DNA of 64,000 nt. Source: Streptococcus suis (GTDB lineage Bacteria > Bacillota > Bacilli > Lactobacillales > Streptococcaceae). The stretch is from NCBI RefSeq assembly GCF_002964045.1, contig NZ_POPB01000254.1, positions 45,977 to 109,976 on the forward strand. Reading direction: 5' to 3'. Numbering within the stretch: position 1 is the first letter of the stretch; every line of letters begins with the position of its first letter. This document shows, piece after piece, positions 43,618-52,936 of this stretch. The translations under genes were made by a program, and so were the position numbers. Under the pieces are notes generated by a model. The model was not told the DNA's origin and ran no database searches. It saw only the letters and a program-made list of their open reading frames with translations.

Positions 43618-44907
43618 ATGACTGATATTACTTTGAGGCATATGACGTTAGAGGAACTGTTGAAGGACAATAGGCTCCATATCCCAAATTATCAACGCCC
43701 TTATAAATGGCAACGTAAACACATTCGCCACTTATTCTATGATGTCAAAGAAGTTATAGACTCTAAAAAGGACATTTATCAAGTTGGTTCTCTTATTTTA
43801 CACGATAAAAAACAAACTTTAGATATTGTTGATGGACAACAGCGGACTATTTCTATTGCCTTATTTTTACAGGCTTTAGGGAAGTTGAGTGACTATATCG
43901 GTGCTCAGCAGTTACTGAGTCAAAAATTTGACGTGGTTTCGTGTCAACATGCTAAGGAAAATTTTGAAGAGTGGAAAGTACTGATTGACCTAGATGACGA
44001 AAAGGCTCAAAAAGTATGTGACTTTCTTCTTAAAAATTGTGAAATTGCTGTTATTACAATGCCACATGATCGATTATCAGAAGCTTTCCAACTTTTTGAT
44101 TCTCAAAATAATCGGGGAAAAGCTCTAGAGCCACACGACCTGCTTAAAGCCTATCATTTGAGAAATGCCTCTGAAATCAGTGAAGGTTTGATTGAAAATT
44201 GGGAAAAAATTGTTACAGACGAAAAGGTCAATTTAAAAGATTTATTTAACCAATATCTTTTTAGAGTGCGACGGTGGTCAATTGGTGAAACTGGGTTGAC
44301 CAAGCTTCGTCAGGGTTCATATCTTCGCTTTACAGAAAATTTTATTGATGATTTTAAAGGTGTCGGTTTACATCATAATGATTACCCTTATCTGAATCTT
44401 TTTAGACTATTAAAAGAACAAAATATTGATTATCCTATTTCTTTAACGATGCCAATTATTGATGGAGAGTATTTTTTCTCTTACATTAATCAGTCACATA
44501 AAATGATTCAAAATAGAGAAACTTGGTTTGAAAATCTCAGTCTAGACTCCAAAATGCTAAAGATTTTACATTCTACTAAACAACGTTATAACCGGAATCG
44601 AAATTTATTCGATAATCTAGTATTACTTTTTGTGGATAGGTTTGGTCACGGAGCTTTAGATAAAGATATTGTTGAAACAATTTTTATATGGGCCTATTAT
44701 CCACGTATAAAAGCGCGTGCCATTTATGATAGCACTTTAGCCAACTATGCTGCGGGTGGAATTTTTCAACGGCGTACAGTTCAAAAATTATTTCAGCTAT
44801 TACATCATGCTAGTACACCAAGCGATTTTTTGCAGAAAATCAATCGTGATCAATTTGAACATTTTACCTTGGAGAAAATTCTTGAGGAAGAGGAACTTAA
44901 TAAATGA
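43618..44907 (+). CDS. DUF262 (GmrS-like) protein without HNH domain
   Basis: 429 residues. DUF262 ParB/sulfiredoxin-like domain: IPNYQRPYKWQ (about 21-31), DGQQRT (72-77), and the later FDSQNNRGKALEPHDLLKAYHL (about 158-179). In GmrS/BrxU/SspE-type proteins the DGQQR region hydrolyses nucleotides. The remaining 220 residues are helical and carry no DUF1524 His-Asn motif. It overlaps the next DUF262 gene by 4 nt (ATGA), pointing to a complex. AT-rich. The partner at 44904 has DGQQR at the same residue number. Confidence 0.84.
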   Translation: MTDITLRHMTLEELLKDNRLHIPNYQRPYKWQRKHIRHLFYDVKEVIDSKKDIYQVGSLILHDKKQTLDIVDGQQRTISIALFLQALGKLSDYIGAQQLLSQKFDVVSCQHAKENFEEWKVLIDLDDEKAQKVCDFLLKNCEIAVITMPHDRLSEAFQLFDSQNNRGKALEPHDLLKAYHLRNASEISEGLIENWEKIVTDEKVNLKDLFNQYLFRVRRWSIGETGLTKLRQGSYLRFTENFIDDFKGVGLHHNDYPYLNLFRLLKEQNIDYPISLTMPIIDGEYFFSYINQSHKMIQNRETWFENLSLDSKMLKILHSTKQRYNRNRNLFDNLVLLFVDRFGHGALDKDIVETIFIWAYYPRIKARAIYDSTLANYAAGGIFQRRTVQKLFQLLHHASTPSDFLQKINRDQFEHFTLEKILEEEELNK

Positions 44908-46799
44908 CTAAGACAGCTACTTTGACAGTTACAAAACTTCTGACGGAAGATGAATACATTGTTCCTCTTTATCAGCGAAATTTTTCATGGATATACGATG
45001 AGATTGAGCAATTGCTTATTGACATAGCAGATGCTTACAACGAACGTGAAAAACGTCCTGATTATTATATCGGAACACTGGTTGTTCATCAAAAAGGAAA
45101 TATGTACCATATTATTGATGGACAACAGAGAACAACAGCTTTGACTTTGTTGGCATTGGTTTTGAGAAATGAGTATCACATTCAGATCCCTGACTTGAAA
45201 CTCTTAAATTTTGAAGCGCGTAAGCAGTCCAATGCTTCTTTGCAGCAGTTATTTGAGAATAGCAGTGCTGAATTTGAGAATATGGATGAGATTATTAGAG
45301 GTTACCAAAACACCAAATCAGCACTCAATAAAATTCTGTCCGAACAGTTTAAAATGGAAGTGACAGTATATGCGGAGTACCTCTTTCAACACGTCATTAT
45401 TTTTAGAAATATGCTACCTACTGACTTAGATTTGAATCTTTATTTTGAGCGGTTTAATTCAAGAGGGGAGCAATTGGAAGCTCATGAAATTATTAAGGCT
45501 CAATTGATGGCGAAGCTTGATGATGAAGAAGCTGCTAAGTTTGCTAAGATCTGGGATGCCTGTGCAGATTTCGAAGAACCAGTAGTTAAAGCATTTCAAA
45601 TGAGAAGGAAAAGAAAGGAAACGTTCAAAGAAAGAGAAAACATTTTTGGTTGGCATTTTTCAAATTATAAATTAGCCAATATCTATCGATTTATTGATAA
45701 CACAAATAGTTCAAAAAAAAGTATATTAGATACCCTAGAAGACTCAAGTTCATTGGTATTTGATGACATCGTAGACGACGAAGAGACTGGAAAATATACA
45801 ACCGTAATTAACTTTGAAACGCTACTCTTGTATACTGTTTCTATTATTGAAAATATTCCCCCACAAGATGTTCAGTTAGATGATAAGAAACTTCTTGATG
45901 TCTTTACGGTGAGTGAAAAAGGAGGGGATTGGGTCATTTACTTCTCGGAAACTTTATTAAGTATTAGACATCTATTTGATAACTATGTCATTAGAAATGC
46001 AAGCGAAGATACATCAAGGCGGTCAAAAAACGACTGGTTTCTTAGCAAAGGTACTTATTATGAGTATCAAAGAGACAATCGGAAAAATACAGATTTCTTT
46101 GTAAAAGAACATTTCGAGAATAATACTTTTTCGGATAAAGCAGTGAATGATACCATTATTATGCTTCAGTCTATGTTTGCAGTGACCTTTACATCAAATC
46201 GAGATAGTCGTTGGCTATATGAGACTTTGGTCTATCTATTCGAGAATGTTGAGCATTTGCAGGATGAAGTATTTGGACACCAGTTTGTAATTTTTCTAGA
46301 AGCGTTGGCAGTTCGATATGCTGAAGGACGGTTATTTATAGAAGATGGTCGAAAATTTAGATGCTACCCTAATATGCCTATCTATGCTTTCAATTTTATT
46401 GATTATGTCTTATGGAAAAATCAAAACAATTTACAGGAGTACTTTTTTGATTCAAGGAATTTTAGATTCACTTATCGTCGTTCCGTTGAACATTGGTATC
46501 CTCAGAATCCAAATTTTGAAGATAGTGGGATGTTAAGAATGTCTGATAGTTTGCTTCATTCTTTCGGAAACCTTTGTATTATCACGGACAGTCAAAATTC
46601 GAAGTTTGGGAACTCTAGACCTCAGGCCAAGTATAGCCAATGGGAAAAGATATTTGGGAACCAAAGTCTAAAACTGCAATGGATGGCTAAACTTACTGGA
46701 AATTCGGATGACAATTGGAATAGTGAGGTAATCAGGAGGCATGAGGACAAGATTTTAACGTTAGTTAAGGAATTTATTGAAAGCACGAAAAACATTTGA
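44904..46799 (+). CDS. DUF262-DUF1524 (GmrSD-like) HNH nuclease
   Basis: 631 residues. DUF262: VPLYQRNFSW (about 20-29), DGQQRT (72-77), FERFNSRGEQLEAHEIIKAQL (about 180-200). The C-terminal DUF1524 domain is of HNH type: RRSVEHWYPQNP (about 524-535, matching the family EHxxPQ) and FGNLCIITDSQNSKFGNSRP (about 553-572, matching GNLxLL and NSKxGN). GmrSD enzymes cut modified phage DNA; the target here is unknown. It ends the island; the uracil permease leader follows 86 nt later. Confidence 0.87.
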   Translation: MTKTATLTVTKLLTEDEYIVPLYQRNFSWIYDEIEQLLIDIADAYNEREKRPDYYIGTLVVHQKGNMYHIIDGQQRTTALTLLALVLRNEYHIQIPDLKLLNFEARKQSNASLQQLFENSSAEFENMDEIIRGYQNTKSALNKILSEQFKMEVTVYAEYLFQHVIIFRNMLPTDLDLNLYFERFNSRGEQLEAHEIIKAQLMAKLDDEEAAKFAKIWDACADFEEPVVKAFQMRRKRKETFKERENIFGWHFSNYKLANIYRFIDNTNSSKKSILDTLEDSSSLVFDDIVDDEETGKYTTVINFETLLLYTVSIIENIPPQDVQLDDKKLLDVFTVSEKGGDWVIYFSETLLSIRHLFDNYVIRNASEDTSRRSKNDWFLSKGTYYEYQRDNRKNTDFFVKEHFENNTFSDKAVNDTIIMLQSMFAVTFTSNRDSRWLYETLVYLFENVEHLQDEVFGHQFVIFLEALAVRYAEGRLFIEDGRKFRCYPNMPIYAFNFIDYVLWKNQNNLQEYFFDSRNFRFTYRRSVEHWYPQNPNFEDSGMLRMSDSLLHSFGNLCIITDSQNSKFGNSRPQAKYSQWEKIFGNQSLKLQWMAKLTGNSDDNWNSEVIRRHEDKILTLVKEFIESTKNI

Positions 46800-46884
46800 T
46801 TCTTTCAGATGTTTTGAATTTCAGTTTATTCCTCATATGTTCGCTAGTCTTGTCTCCAAGAAAAATAAAAATTTACAAAATTCC

Positions 46885-46914
46885 TTGCAAAAAACCGAAC
46901 CTGTGTGTTACAAT
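46885..46914 (+). promoter_or_regulatory. Promoter of uraA
   Basis: -35 TTGCAA (46885-46890), 18-nt spacer, extended -10 TGTTACAAT (hexamer 46909-46914). The spacer contains AAAACCGAAC (46891-46900), identical to the first ten positions of the lactococcal PurBox AWWWCCGAACWWT. Confidence 0.7.
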
Positions 46915-46938
46915 ACCAAAAGCGTAGGTTTTTAAACT

Positions 46939-47018
46939 CATCCCGTGAGGTGAGAAAGACAACAGGAAAAATCAATTAAGGGCCTATGACTATGTATATT
47001 TAGAAAGTCTGGGTCTTT
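46939..47018 (+). promoter_or_regulatory. PyrR-type attenuator in the uraA leader
   Basis: CATCCCGTGAGGTG (46939-46952) fits the PyrR RNA-binding loop consensus ARUCCNGNGAGGYU at most positions. Downstream, AAGGGCCTATGACT pairs imperfectly with AGTCTGGGTCTT before a T5 run (ending about 47018), a terminator just ahead of uraA. High UMP would let PyrR favour termination; inferred from the known pyr mechanism. Confidence 0.75.
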
Positions 47019-47042
47019 TTGTGTACCCAGAATGGGAGATTT

Positions 47043-48320
47043 ATGAGTACAAAAGCCAACCTTTTGTTTGATGTCCATGAGAAGCCAGCCCCGCTTCAAG
47101 GGATTTTGTTGAGTTTCCAGCACGTGTTCGCCATGTTCGGTGCGACGATTTTGGTGCCGCTGATTCTCGGTATGCCCGTGTCGGTTGCCCTCTTCGCATC
47201 AGGTGTCGGAACCTTGATTTACCAAGTGGCAACCCAGTTTAAAGTTCCAGTTTACTTGGGTTCATCCTTTGCCTATATCTCAGCTATGGCCCTTGCTATC
47301 AAGGAAATGGGTGGTGATGTCTCAGCTGCCCAGACAGGCATTTTCTTCGTCGGCTTGATTTACGTGTTGATTGCTGCACTTGTCAAAGTTATCGGTACTA
47401 AGTGGATCGACAGCCTCCTACCCCCAATCGTTATTGGCCCTATGATTGTTGTGATTGGTCTGGGTCTTGCCAACTCTGCCGTGACTTCAGCGGGCTTTGT
47501 CGCAGACGGCGACTGGAAAAATGTCGTCGTGGCGATTGCAACCTTCTTGATTGCGGCTTTTGTCAATACCAAAGGGAAAGGCTTCGCCAAGATTGTTCCT
47601 TTCTTGATTGCCATTATCGGTGGTTATGTGATTGCCATCTTCCTTGGCCTAGTTGACTTTACACCCGTTCTGGAAGCGGCTTGGTTTGAATTACCAGGTT
47701 TCTACCTACCATTTGAAACAGGTGCCTTCAAGTCGTACAATTTCTACTTCGGACCAGAAATGATTGCTATCTTACCAATTGCCGTTGTGACTATCGCAGA
47801 ACACATCGGAGACCATACCGTTCTCAGCCAAATCTGTGGCCGCCAGTTCTTGAAAGACCCAGGCCTCAGTCGTACCTTGATTGGTGACGGTGTGGCGACT
47901 GCCGTATCTGCCTTTATTGGTGGACCTGCCAATACGACTTACGGTGAGAACACAGGGGTTATCGGTATGACCCGTATTGCATCAGTATCCGTTATCCGCA
48001 ACGCAGCCTTGATTGCCATTGCCTTCTCATTCTTGGGTAAATTTACAGCCCTCATCTCAACCATTCCAAGTGCCGTTCTTGGTGGTATGTCTATCTTGCT
48101 TTACGGTGTTATCGCCTCAAACGGTTTGAAAGTTTTGATTGAAAGCCGTGTTGACTTCGGTCAAGTCCGCAACCTGATTATTGCAAGTTCGATGTTGGTA
48201 TTGGGTCTTGGTGGCGCAGTGCTTAACATCGGTGCTATCACCCTGTCAGGAACAGCCCTCTCAGCCATTGTCGGCATCGTCCTCAACCTCATCTTGCCAA
48301 AGGCAGAAAAGACTGAGTAA
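47043..48320 (+). CDS. uraA: Uracil permease
   Basis: 425-residue NCS2 nucleobase:proton symporter of the UraA/PyrP branch. About 14 hydrophobic segments; [20 protein letters not shown] near the start, [16 protein letters not shown] (about 245-260, substrate-site Glu/His region) and the intracellular [23 protein letters not shown] (about 280-302). The start follows GGGAG and gives MSTKANLLF; a longer open frame overlaps the attenuator and is rejected. PyrR-type attenuation upstream supports uracil as substrate. Confidence 0.92.
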   Translation: MSTKANLLFDVHEKPAPLQGILLSFQHVFAMFGATILVPLILGMPVSVALFASGVGTLIYQVATQFKVPVYLGSSFAYISAMALAIKEMGGDVSAAQTGIFFVGLIYVLIAALVKVIGTKWIDSLLPPIVIGPMIVVIGLGLANSAVTSAGFVADGDWKNVVVAIATFLIAAFVNTKGKGFAKIVPFLIAIIGGYVIAIFLGLVDFTPVLEAAWFELPGFYLPFETGAFKSYNFYFGPEMIAILPIAVVTIAEHIGDHTVLSQICGRQFLKDPGLSRTLIGDGVATAVSAFIGGPANTTYGENTGVIGMTRIASVSVIRNAALIAIAFSFLGKFTALISTIPSAVLGGMSILLYGVIASNGLKVLIESRVDFGQVRNLIIASSMLVLGLGGAVLNIGAITLSGTALSAIVGIVLNLILPKAEKTE

Positions 48321-48339
48321 ATGTGATATACAAGCAGAA

Positions 48340-48365
48340 AGTCAGCTTCGGCTGGCTTTTTTTGA
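48340..48365 (+). terminator. Terminator after uraA
   Basis: AGTCAGC-TTCG-GCTGGCT followed by T8. A second long hairpin (TTTGAAAATAGC/GCTATTTTTCAAA, 48361-48396) follows directly and abuts the rpsO -35 box. Confidence 0.85.
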
Positions 48366-48400
48366 AAATAGCAGAGCAGCTCAGCTATTTTTCAAATCAG

Positions 48401-48429
48401 TTGACAAAAGAGATATTCCTTGATAGAAT
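48401..48429 (+). promoter_or_regulatory. Promoter of rpsO
   Basis: -35 TTGACA (48401-48406), 17-nt spacer, extended -10 TGATAGAAT (hexamer 48424-48429). Confidence 0.85.
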
Positions 48430-48469
48430 AAATGAGGTCCAGAAGGACAAATCTAGCTTTTTCTTGGTT

Positions 48470-48486
48470 ACAGGTCGCCAACCTGT
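48470..48486 (+). promoter_or_regulatory. Hairpin in the rpsO leader, possible S15 autoregulation site
   Basis: ACAGGT-CGCCA-ACCTGT within the roughly 88-nt 5' leader. S15 represses its own mRNA through leader structures in several bacteria; no specific motif match can be claimed here. Confidence 0.4.
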
Positions 48487-48523
48487 CACTCGGATCAGGC
48501 TCAAAAACAAAGGAGAACATATC

Positions 48524-48793
48524 ATGGCAATCTCAAAAGAGAAAAAAAATGAAATCATGGCACAATATGCTCGTCATGAAGGCGACACAGGTTCAGTTGA
48601 AGTACAAGTAGCAGTACTTACTTGGGAAATCAACCACCTTAACGACCACATCAAACAACACAAAAAAGACCACGCAACTTACCGTGGTTTGATGAAAAAA
48701 ATCGGTCGCCGTCGTAACTTGTTGGCATACCTACGCCGCACAGACGTAAACCGTTACCGTGAATTGATTCACTCACTCGGACTCCGTCGTTAA
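48524..48793 (+). CDS. rpsO: 30S ribosomal protein S15
   Basis: 89 residues, standard length. It contains [33 protein letters not shown] and [16 protein letters not shown], the 16S rRNA central-domain binding helices. The ATG follows AAAGGAG; the frame is open upstream but those codons are leader. The codon choice is that of a highly expressed gene. Own promoter and strong terminator (48834). Confidence 0.98.
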   Translation: MAISKEKKNEIMAQYARHEGDTGSVEVQVAVLTWEINHLNDHIKQHKKDHATYRGLMKKIGRRRNLLAYLRRTDVNRYRELIHSLGLRR

Positions 48794-48833
48794 GATAGGA
48801 TACAAAAGTCGTCAAAAACGGCTGAAAAATAGG

Positions 48834-48866
48834 AAACTGCCATGTCTTCGGACATTGGCAGTTTTT
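48834..48866 (+). terminator. Terminator after rpsO
   Basis: AAACTGCCATGTC-TTCG-GACATTGGCAGTTT then T-rich. The rest of the 336-nt gap to pnp holds the pnp promoter and leader hairpin. Confidence 0.9.
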
Positions 48867-49014
48867 CTTATGTTCCATTTTGGAAGTATAGTGCTCAGAA
48901 AAGCTGGGTGTTCTTCGTTTGATTGAAGAGTATTCGTTTCGTTCAGTTGTTATTATAGCAGGTTAGATTTTCCCTCAAATTCCTTCCTCAATTCCCCACA
49001 TTTTCCGTCAAATA

Positions 49015-49083
49015 TGATAAAATAAGAAGTATGCGTGGTTTTGTGCAAAAGAGAGTGAAACAAGCTTGTTTGATTGTCTTTTG
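49015..49083 (+). promoter_or_regulatory. pnp promoter -10 and leader hairpin
   Basis: Extended -10 TGATAAAAT (49015-49023) gives a leader of about 100 nt. It contains a hairpin with outer stem CAAAAGA/TCTTTTG (49046-49052, 49077-49083) and the inner palindrome AAACAAGCTTGTTT (49058-49071). A double-stranded pnp leader recalls the RNase III-initiated autoregulation of pnp in E. coli; this is inference. Confidence 0.5.
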
Positions 49084-49129
49084 TAGAAAACACGCAAGAA
49101 AAATTTTCAGAAAAAATAGGAGACAATTC

Positions 49130-51349
49130 ATGTCAAAACAAGTATTTGAAACGGTTTTTGCTGGCAAGAAATTGGTCGTTGAAACTGGCCAGGTTGCCAA
49201 ACAAGCCAACGGTGCGGTTGTTGTTCGCTACGGTGACTCCACAGTCCTTACAGCGGCGGTTATGTCCAAAAAAATGGCGACGGGAGATTTCTTCCCCCTT
49301 CAAGTCAACTATGAAGAGAAAATGTACGCCGCAGGGAAATTCCCAGGTGGCTGGATGAAACGTGAGGGTCGTCCATCAACCGATGCGACCTTGACAGCTC
49401 GTTTGATTGACCGTCCGATTCGCCCAATGTTTGCGGAAGGCTTCCGAAATGAAGTCCAAGTCATCAACACAGTCCTTTCTTACGATCCAGACGCTTCAGC
49501 TCCAATGGCAGCTATGTTTGGTTCTTCATTGGCATTAGCAATCTCAGACATTCCTTTCAACGGTCCAATCGCAGGTGTGCAGGTTGGTTATGTCAATGGT
49601 GAACTCATCATCAACCCTGACAAGGCTCAAATGGAAGAGTCTCTTTTGGATCTGACAGTAGCTGGTAACAAGGACGCCATCAACATGGTAGAGTCTGGCG
49701 CCAAAGAATTGTCAGAAGACATCATGTTGGAAGCTCTTTTGAAAGGTCATGCGGCCATTCAAGAACTCCTTGACTTCCAAAATCAAATCGTGGCAGCAGT
49801 CGGCAAGGAAAAGGCAGATGTCGAGCTTCTTCAAGTAGACCCAGAATTGCAGGCTGAGATTGTCGCAGCTTACAATGACGATTTGAAAAAAGCGGTGCAG
49901 GTAGAAGAAAAATTGGCCCGTGAAGATGCGACCAATGCCGTTCGTGAAACCGTCATCGCAGCCTACGAAGAAAAATACGCTGAACACGAAGAATTCGACC
50001 GCATCATGCGAGATGTCCATGAAATCTTGGAACTCATGGAGCACGCAGAAGTTCGTCGTTTGATTACAGAAGACAAGGTTCGCCCAGACGGTCGCCGTGT
50101 CGATGAGATTCGTCCCTTGGATGCAGAAGTAGATTTCTTGCCAAACGTTCACGGTTCAGGTCTCTTTACCCGTGGTCAAACGCAAGCTCTTTCTGTCTTG
50201 ACCTTGGCACCAATGGGTGAAACTCAAATCATCGACGGTTTGGATGATGAGTACAAGAAACGCTTCTTGCACCACTATAACTTCCCACAATATTCAGTTG
50301 GTTCAACTGGTCGTTACGGTGCACCAGGTCGTCGTGAGATTGGTCACGGGGCCCTTGGTGAGCGTGCCCTTGAGCAAGTCTTGCCAAGCCTAGAAGACTT
50401 CCCTTATGCTATCCGCTTGGTAGCAGAAGTCTTGGAATCAAACGGTTCTTCCTCACAGGCTTCTATCACAGCTGGTACCCTTGCCCTCATGGCAGGTGGT
50501 GTGCCAATCAAGGCACCAGTTGCAGGGATTGCCATGGGTCTGATTTCAGACGGTACCAACTACACCGTCTTGACCGATATTCAAGGTCTTGAGGATCACT
50601 TCGGCGACATGGACTTCAAGGTAGCTGGTACCCGTGATGGTATCACAGCTCTTCAGATGGACATCAAGATTGACGGGATCACACCGCAAATCTTGGAAGA
50701 AGCCTTGGCACAGGCTAAGAAGGCACGCTTTGAAATCCTTGATGTCATCGAAGCAACTATCCCAGAAGTTCGTCCTGACTTGGCACCAACTGCACCGAAG
50801 ATTGACACGATTAAGATTGATGTAGATAAGATCAAGATTGTCATCGGTAAGGGTGGCGAAACTATTGATAAGATTATTGCAGAAACTGGCGTGAAAATCG
50901 ATATTGACGAAGACGGTCTTGTAGCTATCTTCTCACCAGATCGCGATGCGATTGAACGGACCAAGGAAATCATTGCAGGTCTTGTTCGTGAAGCAAAAGT
51001 GGACGAAGTCTTCCAGGCAAAAGTGGTTCGTTTGGAGAAATTCGGTGCCTTTGTCAACCTCTTTGACAAGACAGACGCCCTCGTCCACGTTTCTGAAATG
51101 GCTTGGACCCGTGTCAATAAACCAGAAGACCTAGTTGAAATCGGCGATATTGTTGATGTCAAAGTTATCAAGATTGATGATAAAGGACGTATTGACGCTT
51201 CTATGAAGGCCCTTCTTCCAAAACCAGAAGGCTATGTAGAGCCAGAAAAACGCGAGCGTTCAGACAAACCTCGCCGTCCAAGAGACCACAAAGAGAAAAA
51301 AGACAACAACTTTGGTGAGTTCAAATTCCACAAGGTTGAAAAGAAATAA
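49130..51349 (+). CDS. pnp: Polyribonucleotide nucleotidyltransferase (PNPase)
   Basis: Phosphorolytic 3'-5' exoribonuclease of RNA decay. 739 residues from the ATG after AGGAGAC ([14 protein letters not shown]). Two RNase PH domains (about 10-140 and 310-540, the second with [24 protein letters not shown] and the active-site region), the helical linker between them, KH domain ([24 protein letters not shown], about 560-585) and S1 domain (about 620-700), then a Lys/Arg/Glu-rich tail. The longer open frame from 49031 lies in the structured leader. Confidence 0.97.
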   Translation: MSKQVFETVFAGKKLVVETGQVAKQANGAVVVRYGDSTVLTAAVMSKKMATGDFFPLQVNYEEKMYAAGKFPGGWMKREGRPSTDATLTARLIDRPIRPMFAEGFRNEVQVINTVLSYDPDASAPMAAMFGSSLALAISDIPFNGPIAGVQVGYVNGELIINPDKAQMEESLLDLTVAGNKDAINMVESGAKELSEDIMLEALLKGHAAIQELLDFQNQIVAAVGKEKADVELLQVDPELQAEIVAAYNDDLKKAVQVEEKLAREDATNAVRETVIAAYEEKYAEHEEFDRIMRDVHEILELMEHAEVRRLITEDKVRPDGRRVDEIRPLDAEVDFLPNVHGSGLFTRGQTQALSVLTLAPMGETQIIDGLDDEYKKRFLHHYNFPQYSVGSTGRYGAPGRREIGHGALGERALEQVLPSLEDFPYAIRLVAEVLESNGSSSQASITAGTLALMAGGVPIKAPVAGIAMGLISDGTNYTVLTDIQGLEDHFGDMDFKVAGTRDGITALQMDIKIDGITPQILEEALAQAKKARFEILDVIEATIPEVRPDLAPTAPKIDTIKIDVDKIKIVIGKGGETIDKIIAETGVKIDIDEDGLVAIFSPDRDAIERTKEIIAGLVREAKVDEVFQAKVVRLEKFGAFVNLFDKTDALVHVSEMAWTRVNKPEDLVEIGDIVDVKVIKIDDKGRIDASMKALLPKPEGYVEPEKRERSDKPRRPRDHKEKKDNNFGEFKFHKVEKK

Positions 51350-51401
51350 GCTGAGTAGACAAGTTCGGTAGCGAGCTTGTCTTTCGCTAGAAGGAGTGAC
51401 T

Positions 51402-52019
51402 ATGGGTTGGTGGAAGGACACCATTGAGATTGTAAAAGAAAAAGATCCGGCAGCACGGACGACCTTGGAAGTTCTTTTGACCTACCCAGGTGTCAAGGCC
51501 TTGGCTGCCCACCGTCTGTCCCACTGGATGTGGAAAAAAGGTTTTAAATTACTAGCTAGGATGCACAGCCAATTTTGGCGCTTTTGGACCAATATTGAAA
51601 TTCATCCAGGTGCCGAGATTGCTTCGGGAGTCTTCATTGACCACGGAGCTGGTTTGGTTATCGGAGAAACCGCCATTATTGAATCAGGTGTCATGCTTTA
51701 CCACGGGGTGACGCTTGGTGGTACGGGTAAGGATTGTGGCAAACGCCACCCGACTGTGCGAAAAGGGGCTCTGGTTTCTGCCCACGCCCAAGTCATTGGC
51801 CCTATTGAGATTGGGGAAAATGCTAAAGTGGGTGCAGCTGCCGTTGTCCTAGCCGATGTTCCAGCAGATGTGACAGTGGTCGGTATGCCTGCCAAAATCG
51901 TACGTGTGCATGGTCAAAAAGATGAGAAGGTCATTCATGACATGGAAGGTGGTCGTGAACACTACACGACTAAGCTTGCGGAATTACGAGAAGCTAGCCA
52001 CCATTCGTCGCATTTGTAG
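51402..52019 (+). CDS. cysE: Serine O-acetyltransferase
   Basis: Makes O-acetylserine from serine and acetyl-CoA for cysteine synthesis. 205 residues. Left-handed beta-helix hexapeptides start at IEIHPGAEIASGVFIDHGAGLVIGETAIIE and include the active-site LYHGVTLGGTG (His/Asp region) and GAAAVVLADVPADVTVVGMPAKIVR. ATG preferred over the GTG at 51396, which lies within AAGGAG. It sits between pnp and the cysS cluster, a conserved streptococcal order. Confidence 0.95.
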   Translation: MGWWKDTIEIVKEKDPAARTTLEVLLTYPGVKALAAHRLSHWMWKKGFKLLARMHSQFWRFWTNIEIHPGAEIASGVFIDHGAGLVIGETAIIESGVMLYHGVTLGGTGKDCGKRHPTVRKGALVSAHAQVIGPIEIGENAKVGAAAVVLADVPADVTVVGMPAKIVRVHGQKDEKVIHDMEGGREHYTTKLAELREASHHSSHL

Positions 52020-52074
52020 GAAAGCTACATATGGTAAGTCCTATGTGAGTTAGCCATAGAGAGGAAAAATAAGC

Positions 52075-52899
52075 ATGATAACAGCAACTAATGTTCTAAA
52101 TTCCCAGCAGTTGTCCGCAGCAAAAACCCTGATAAGCACTATACAATCGCATGACGGGACCTATCGTGCCCCTTACCTGTCAAATATGCTCAACTTTGAC
52201 CCTGAAATGCCAGCTTTTTTCTTGGCCTATCAAGACCAAAAGTTGGTGGGGCTCTTGACTGTGTATGCCGATGATGAGGATGTGGAGCTTGCGATTATCG
52301 TGCACTCAGACTACCGCAGACAGGGTCTGGCACGCAAGCTCTATGATTGCTACCAGATGAAGACGGCTAACTATCCTATCGCTAGTGTGACTTTTCAGAC
52401 CGAACGTGTCTTTCTGGACAAGCACCCAGACCTTGCGACAGCATGGAACTTGGTAGAAGATACGGATACTGAGACATGGTTGGGTCGTGAACGAGTGCCT
52501 TATCAGCTCTCACAACAGGCTGAACTCACAGTAAGCTTGGCACAGGCTCACCATGCAGACGACATTGCGTGTTTTCAGACAAAGGTCTTTGATAGCGACT
52601 ATGAGGTGGCTCTTCGTTACGCACATGAGGCTATCGCTGATGCGGACAGCTTACTTTACCTTTTGGAAAATAGCGGAGCGGTTATAGGCTCTTGCACTGT
52701 AGATATATCGTCCGATGATAACTATCTTTACGGTTTAGCTATCGCCCCAGACCAGTAACAAAAAGGTTACGGCACTTACTTAGTCAAAGCTGTCATCAAT
52801 GACCTTATCAGGAAAAACGACAAACCTTTTCAAATCGCCGTCGAAGATGACAACCTCATCGCTAAGCGGCTATATGAAAATATCGGTTTTACAAAGTAG
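52075..52899 (+). pseudogene. Two-domain GNAT acetyltransferase interrupted by a stop codon
   Basis: The frame codes for two GNAT domains. The first (about 1-130) has SDYRRQGLARKLYD. The second breaks at TAA 52756-52758, in APDQ-stop-QKGYGTYLVKAVINDL; the same frame then continues to TAG at 52897-52899 (EDDNLIAKRLYENIGFTK), 274 codons in all. The stop replaces the first residue of the second Q/R-x-x-G-x-G acetyl-CoA loop; CAA to TAA is the simplest change. The truncated 227-residue product would keep the first domain only. Confidence 0.85.
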
Positions 52900-52936
52900 A
52901 CACAAGTGGTCTACTTAGACCCGAAAGAAGGTTGAT

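Noticed and set aside
49031..49129. N-terminal extension of PNPase
   Set aside because: The ATG at 49130 has AGGAG and matches the family start; the upstream codons form a structured leader.
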